Part shown: in pieces, positions 62,056-64,000 of the stretch
Layout: each line of letters begins with the position of its first letter
Numbering within the stretch: the first letter of the stretch is position 1
Assembly (NCBI GenBank): GCA_016215105.1
Contig: JACRLJ010000015.1
Location: 65,438 to 129,437, forward strand
Length of the DNA: 64,000 nt
From: Candidatus Hydrogenedentota bacterium
GTDB lineage: Bacteria; Hydrogenedentota; Hydrogenedentia; Hydrogenedentales; SLHB01
Direction: 5' to 3'
The notes under the pieces: model-generated
What the model saw: the letters and a program-made list of their open reading frames with translations, nothing else
Database searches by the model: none
What the model was told of the DNA's origin: nothing
Position numbers and translations under genes: made by a program

Positions 62056-63345
62056 TCAAACGGCCCCGATCAGGTCGTTTGCGATGATGCGGCGCAAGTC
62101 GGAGATAACCAGCCCGATTCCGTGATCCTGCCGCGCCCAGAAGAAGGCGTCGTCCCACGTGTGCATCCCCGTGAATACGCTATCTGAGAACAGCTCGGTC
62201 TTGCGTATGCCGCCCTTCACGTCGATTCCCCTGCTGCCCGTACACACCAAGTCTGGCCCGTGGGGTGTCTCAGCGCCCCGGTAAATGTCGTCGCGCCGCG
62301 ATATCCGCTGGAACACTCTCGTTCCCCGGTATTCGAGGGTGCCCAGTTTCGCGGCGATCTCGTCCAGGACGGCGTCGCTTTCGACCGAACCTTTGGGATA
62401 GCGCCCCCGACGGTGCAAATAAATCCGGCCCGGATCGAGCGCAAACGCCACGGAATCCGCGCTGATGTCCGCGTACGAATCGGGCGGCTCCTTATCGAAG
62501 CGCAGATAGCCTTCTTGCCGAAGCCACGCGTTGACGTGAAACTCGCGGTCAACCCTGCAGAACCCATGGTCCGACATCAGGTAGAGCGCGGCGCCCGGCG
62601 CCTCGCCCAGATATGCCTCGACAGCGGTACGGCACAGCGCGTCGCACTTGTGATAGTACTCGAGCGCCCTGTCCCGCTCCGGCCCGTCCCCATCGCAGGA
62701 CGTCCACAGAAAATGCTGCAAGCGGTCGGTGCCGGTAATCACCAATTCAACGAAGTCCCAGTCTTCCTGCGCGAGAAAATGGCGCAGCGCCTTCTCGCGG
62801 GAGACGAGGCAGGCGTCGAGCTCGCGGAATAGTTTGTCCGAATCCTCGCGGCAGCCGCGTGTGTCCACATCGATTTGATAGCCCAGGTTCTGCAGCGCGG
62901 CAACGTGCGCACGGGGCGACACAGCGCGTTTCAGGTCCACCGCGACAAACCCCGAAACCATGACGCCCGGTATCTCGCGCGCCGGGTAACATCCGGGCTG
63001 GTTGATGACCAGACAACGTTTGCCGCTCGCGCCCAACTCGTCCCACAGCGTGTCAGTCTTGAGCTGGGGAAACGAGGGAAAGGTCACGTCGTACGAACCC
63101 GGCTTGAGATCGGTGAACCCGAATATACCGTGCTCACCGGGATTGGCGCCGGTCATGAAACTCGACCAGTTGACGCTCGAAATCTCCGGCAGGCACACGC
63201 GCATTTGGTGCAGCGTCCCCGTGCGGAACAGCTCGCCCAGGAACGGCATGGTCCCATCGCCCGCAAAGCGCTCGATCAGGCCCTTCGGGACACCGTCCAA
63301 ACCAAGCAACAGCGCGCGGCGTTTCTTCTCTTTATCGGTAAACAT
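62056..63345 (-). CDS. Alkaline phosphatase/phosphodiesterase superfamily hydrolase
   Basis: 429 residues of the type I phosphodiesterase/nucleotide pyrophosphatase class. Metal and nucleophile sites: D17 (LGLDGVP), the nucleophile loop EISSVNWSSFMTGANPGEHG near 54-73, TGTDRLQHFLW (D and H), LMSDHGF, and a final GMHTWDDAFF His. No signal peptide, so it is cytoplasmic, unlike most exported family members. The substrate is unknown; it may be a nucleotide-sugar or phospho-compound. Followed upstream by a SpoU methyltransferase on the same strand. Confidence 0.88.
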   Translation of the reverse strand: MFTDKEKKRRALLLGLDGVPKGLIERFAGDGTMPFLGELFRTGTLHQMRVCLPEISSVNWSSFMTGANPGEHGIFGFTDLKPGSYDVTFPSFPQLKTDTLWDELGASGKRCLVINQPGCYPAREIPGVMVSGFVAVDLKRAVSPRAHVAALQNLGYQIDVDTRGCREDSDKLFRELDACLVSREKALRHFLAQEDWDFVELVITGTDRLQHFLWTSCDGDGPERDRALEYYHKCDALCRTAVEAYLGEAPGAALYLMSDHGFCRVDREFHVNAWLRQEGYLRFDKEPPDSYADISADSVAFALDPGRIYLHRRGRYPKGSVESDAVLDEIAAKLGTLEYRGTRVFQRISRRDDIYRGAETPHGPDLVCTGSRGIDVKGGIRKTELFSDSVFTGMHTWDDAFFWARQDHGIGLVISDLRRIIANDLIGAV

Positions 63346-63405
63346 CGCGGGATGCTACCACAGGGTAAGGGGAGTGTGCGAAATTTCACTTGGAATGTTT
63401 CCCGG

Positions 63406-63939
63406 CTATTCCTCGTTAAGCGCGCCCCACTGCCTCAGGATTTCGTACAGCACCACGCCAAACGCGGTGGCGACGTTGATGGTGTTCTTGTAGCCGTGCA
63501 TGGGGATTTGGACCACGGCGCCGCACTGCGCGAGCGTTTCGGGCTGGATGCCAGTGACTTCGTTTCCGAATACGATCGCCACGGGCAGAGGCCAGGAATA
63601 GGCCACGTGGGACACCGCCCCTTCGGCCACCTCGACGGCGACGATGGGAATATGTTCGGCGCGTAACTGGTCCAGCGCCTGGCTAACATGGTCGTGGTAG
63701 GTCCAGGGAACGTAGTCGAGCGCGCCCAGGGCGGTCTTCTCGAGCTTCACGTGGGGCGGATAGGCGGTCAGGCCGCAGAGGTGAATGTGCGCCGCGGCCC
63801 CGGCGTCGGAGGTGCGGAAGATCGAGCCAACATTAAACGCGCTCCGCAAGTTGTCCAATACGATATGCACGGGATTGCGCGCCAATTGCTTCACGTGCTC
63901 GGGCGGAATATTGGCGTAGTGCGGTTCGAGTTCGCTCAT
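63406..63939 (-). CDS. SpoU/TrmH-family RNA 2'-O-methyltransferase
   Basis: SPOUT-fold SAM-dependent methyltransferase of 177 residues, the short catalytic-domain form. Motif 1 NLRSAFNVGSIFRTSDA (about 30-46), motif 2 IVFGNEVTGI (about 122-131) and motif 3 IPMHGYKNTINVATAFGVVLYE (split by a trefoil knot, about 145-166) are complete. The target (tRNA or rRNA) is not evident. First gene of its strand here; 60 bases of upstream sequence at the window edge contain no clear gene. Confidence 0.94.
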   Translation of the reverse strand: MSELEPHYANIPPEHVKQLARNPVHIVLDNLRSAFNVGSIFRTSDAGAAAHIHLCGLTAYPPHVKLEKTALGALDYVPWTYHDHVSQALDQLRAEHIPIVAVEVAEGAVSHVAYSWPLPVAIVFGNEVTGIQPETLAQCGAVVQIPMHGYKNTINVATAFGVVLYEILRQWGALNEE

Positions 63940-64000
63940 CGTCTCATTCGTCGTTCAAATGCGCCATCGGGTTTGCTACAATTCTCCCAGCATTGGACCA

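Overview
The window reads as a GC-rich chromosome segment of a Gram-negative, rod-shaped bacterium. An outer membrane is implied by an LpxL/HtrB-type lipid A acyltransferase and a LolA-like lipoprotein carrier. Rod shape is implied by a complete mreB-mreC-mreD-mrdA-rodA cluster. A PEP-CTERM exported protein, several large secreted or sugar-active proteins (GH116-like, GH36-like, propeller plus glycosidase-like) and an archaeal-like valyl-tRNA synthetase fit a carbohydrate-degrading lineage near the Planctomycetes/Verrucomicrobia or Candidatus Hydrogenedentota. That placement is inference only; there is no rRNA here to test it.

Layout. 1-3.5 kb: valS and an M50 protease (minus strand). 4-9.7 kb: HU-like protein with an acidic tail, tsaB-rimI, a GH116-like beta-glucosidase, coaE and a zinc-ribbon protein. 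9.9-17.8 kb: a frame-broken flippase-like membrane gene, a six-EF-hand exported protein, a GALK2-like sugar kinase, a B-box/TPR protein, and a tightly coupled metallophosphoesterase-dGTPase-purine nucleoside phosphorylase set, then AMMECR1. 18-20.7 kb: pgsA-der-plsY behind a good promoter. 20.8-24.8 kb: a small lipoprotein and an 1158-residue propeller/glycosidase-like protein. 25-33 kb: mreBCD-mrdA-rodA, a DUF2344 protein and rng. 33-39 kb: an ABC sugar importer whose ATPase is fused to a permease, coupled to an aldolase-family enzyme and a small membrane protein. 39-46 kb: accessory region with a PQQ-repeat protein, C11 protease, PEP-CTERM protein, lone antitoxin-like gene, class 3 lipase, pentapeptide-repeat protein and a radical-SAM maturase with a SEC-C tail. 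46-52.7 kb: hemerythrin, then a long minus-strand operon (NAGS-like acetyltransferase, proC, divIVA, lolA, maf, beta-CASP nuclease, lpxL). 53-64 kb: GH36-like protein, ubiB-ispE, an EAE-motif exported protein, an HDOD regulator, a GNAT, a phosphodiesterase-fold enzyme and a SpoU methyltransferase.

Two window-wide signals stand out. First, a roughly 140-bp hairpin element (perfect 16-bp stem, 55-base loop, AGGAATCC/GGATTCCT ends) occurs as two full copies and one internally deleted copy. Second, four genes (flippase-like, mrdA, rng, a small membrane gene) each lack a short internal segment, which throws the frame although both flanks are well preserved; rng also has an in-frame TAG followed by intact coding sequence. 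The disrupted genes include normally essential cell-wall and RNA-processing genes, so an assembly or consensus fault must be excluded before calling them pseudogenes.

I found no rRNA, tRNA, CRISPR array or complete insertion sequence. Everything was read by eye; no database search or folding program was run.
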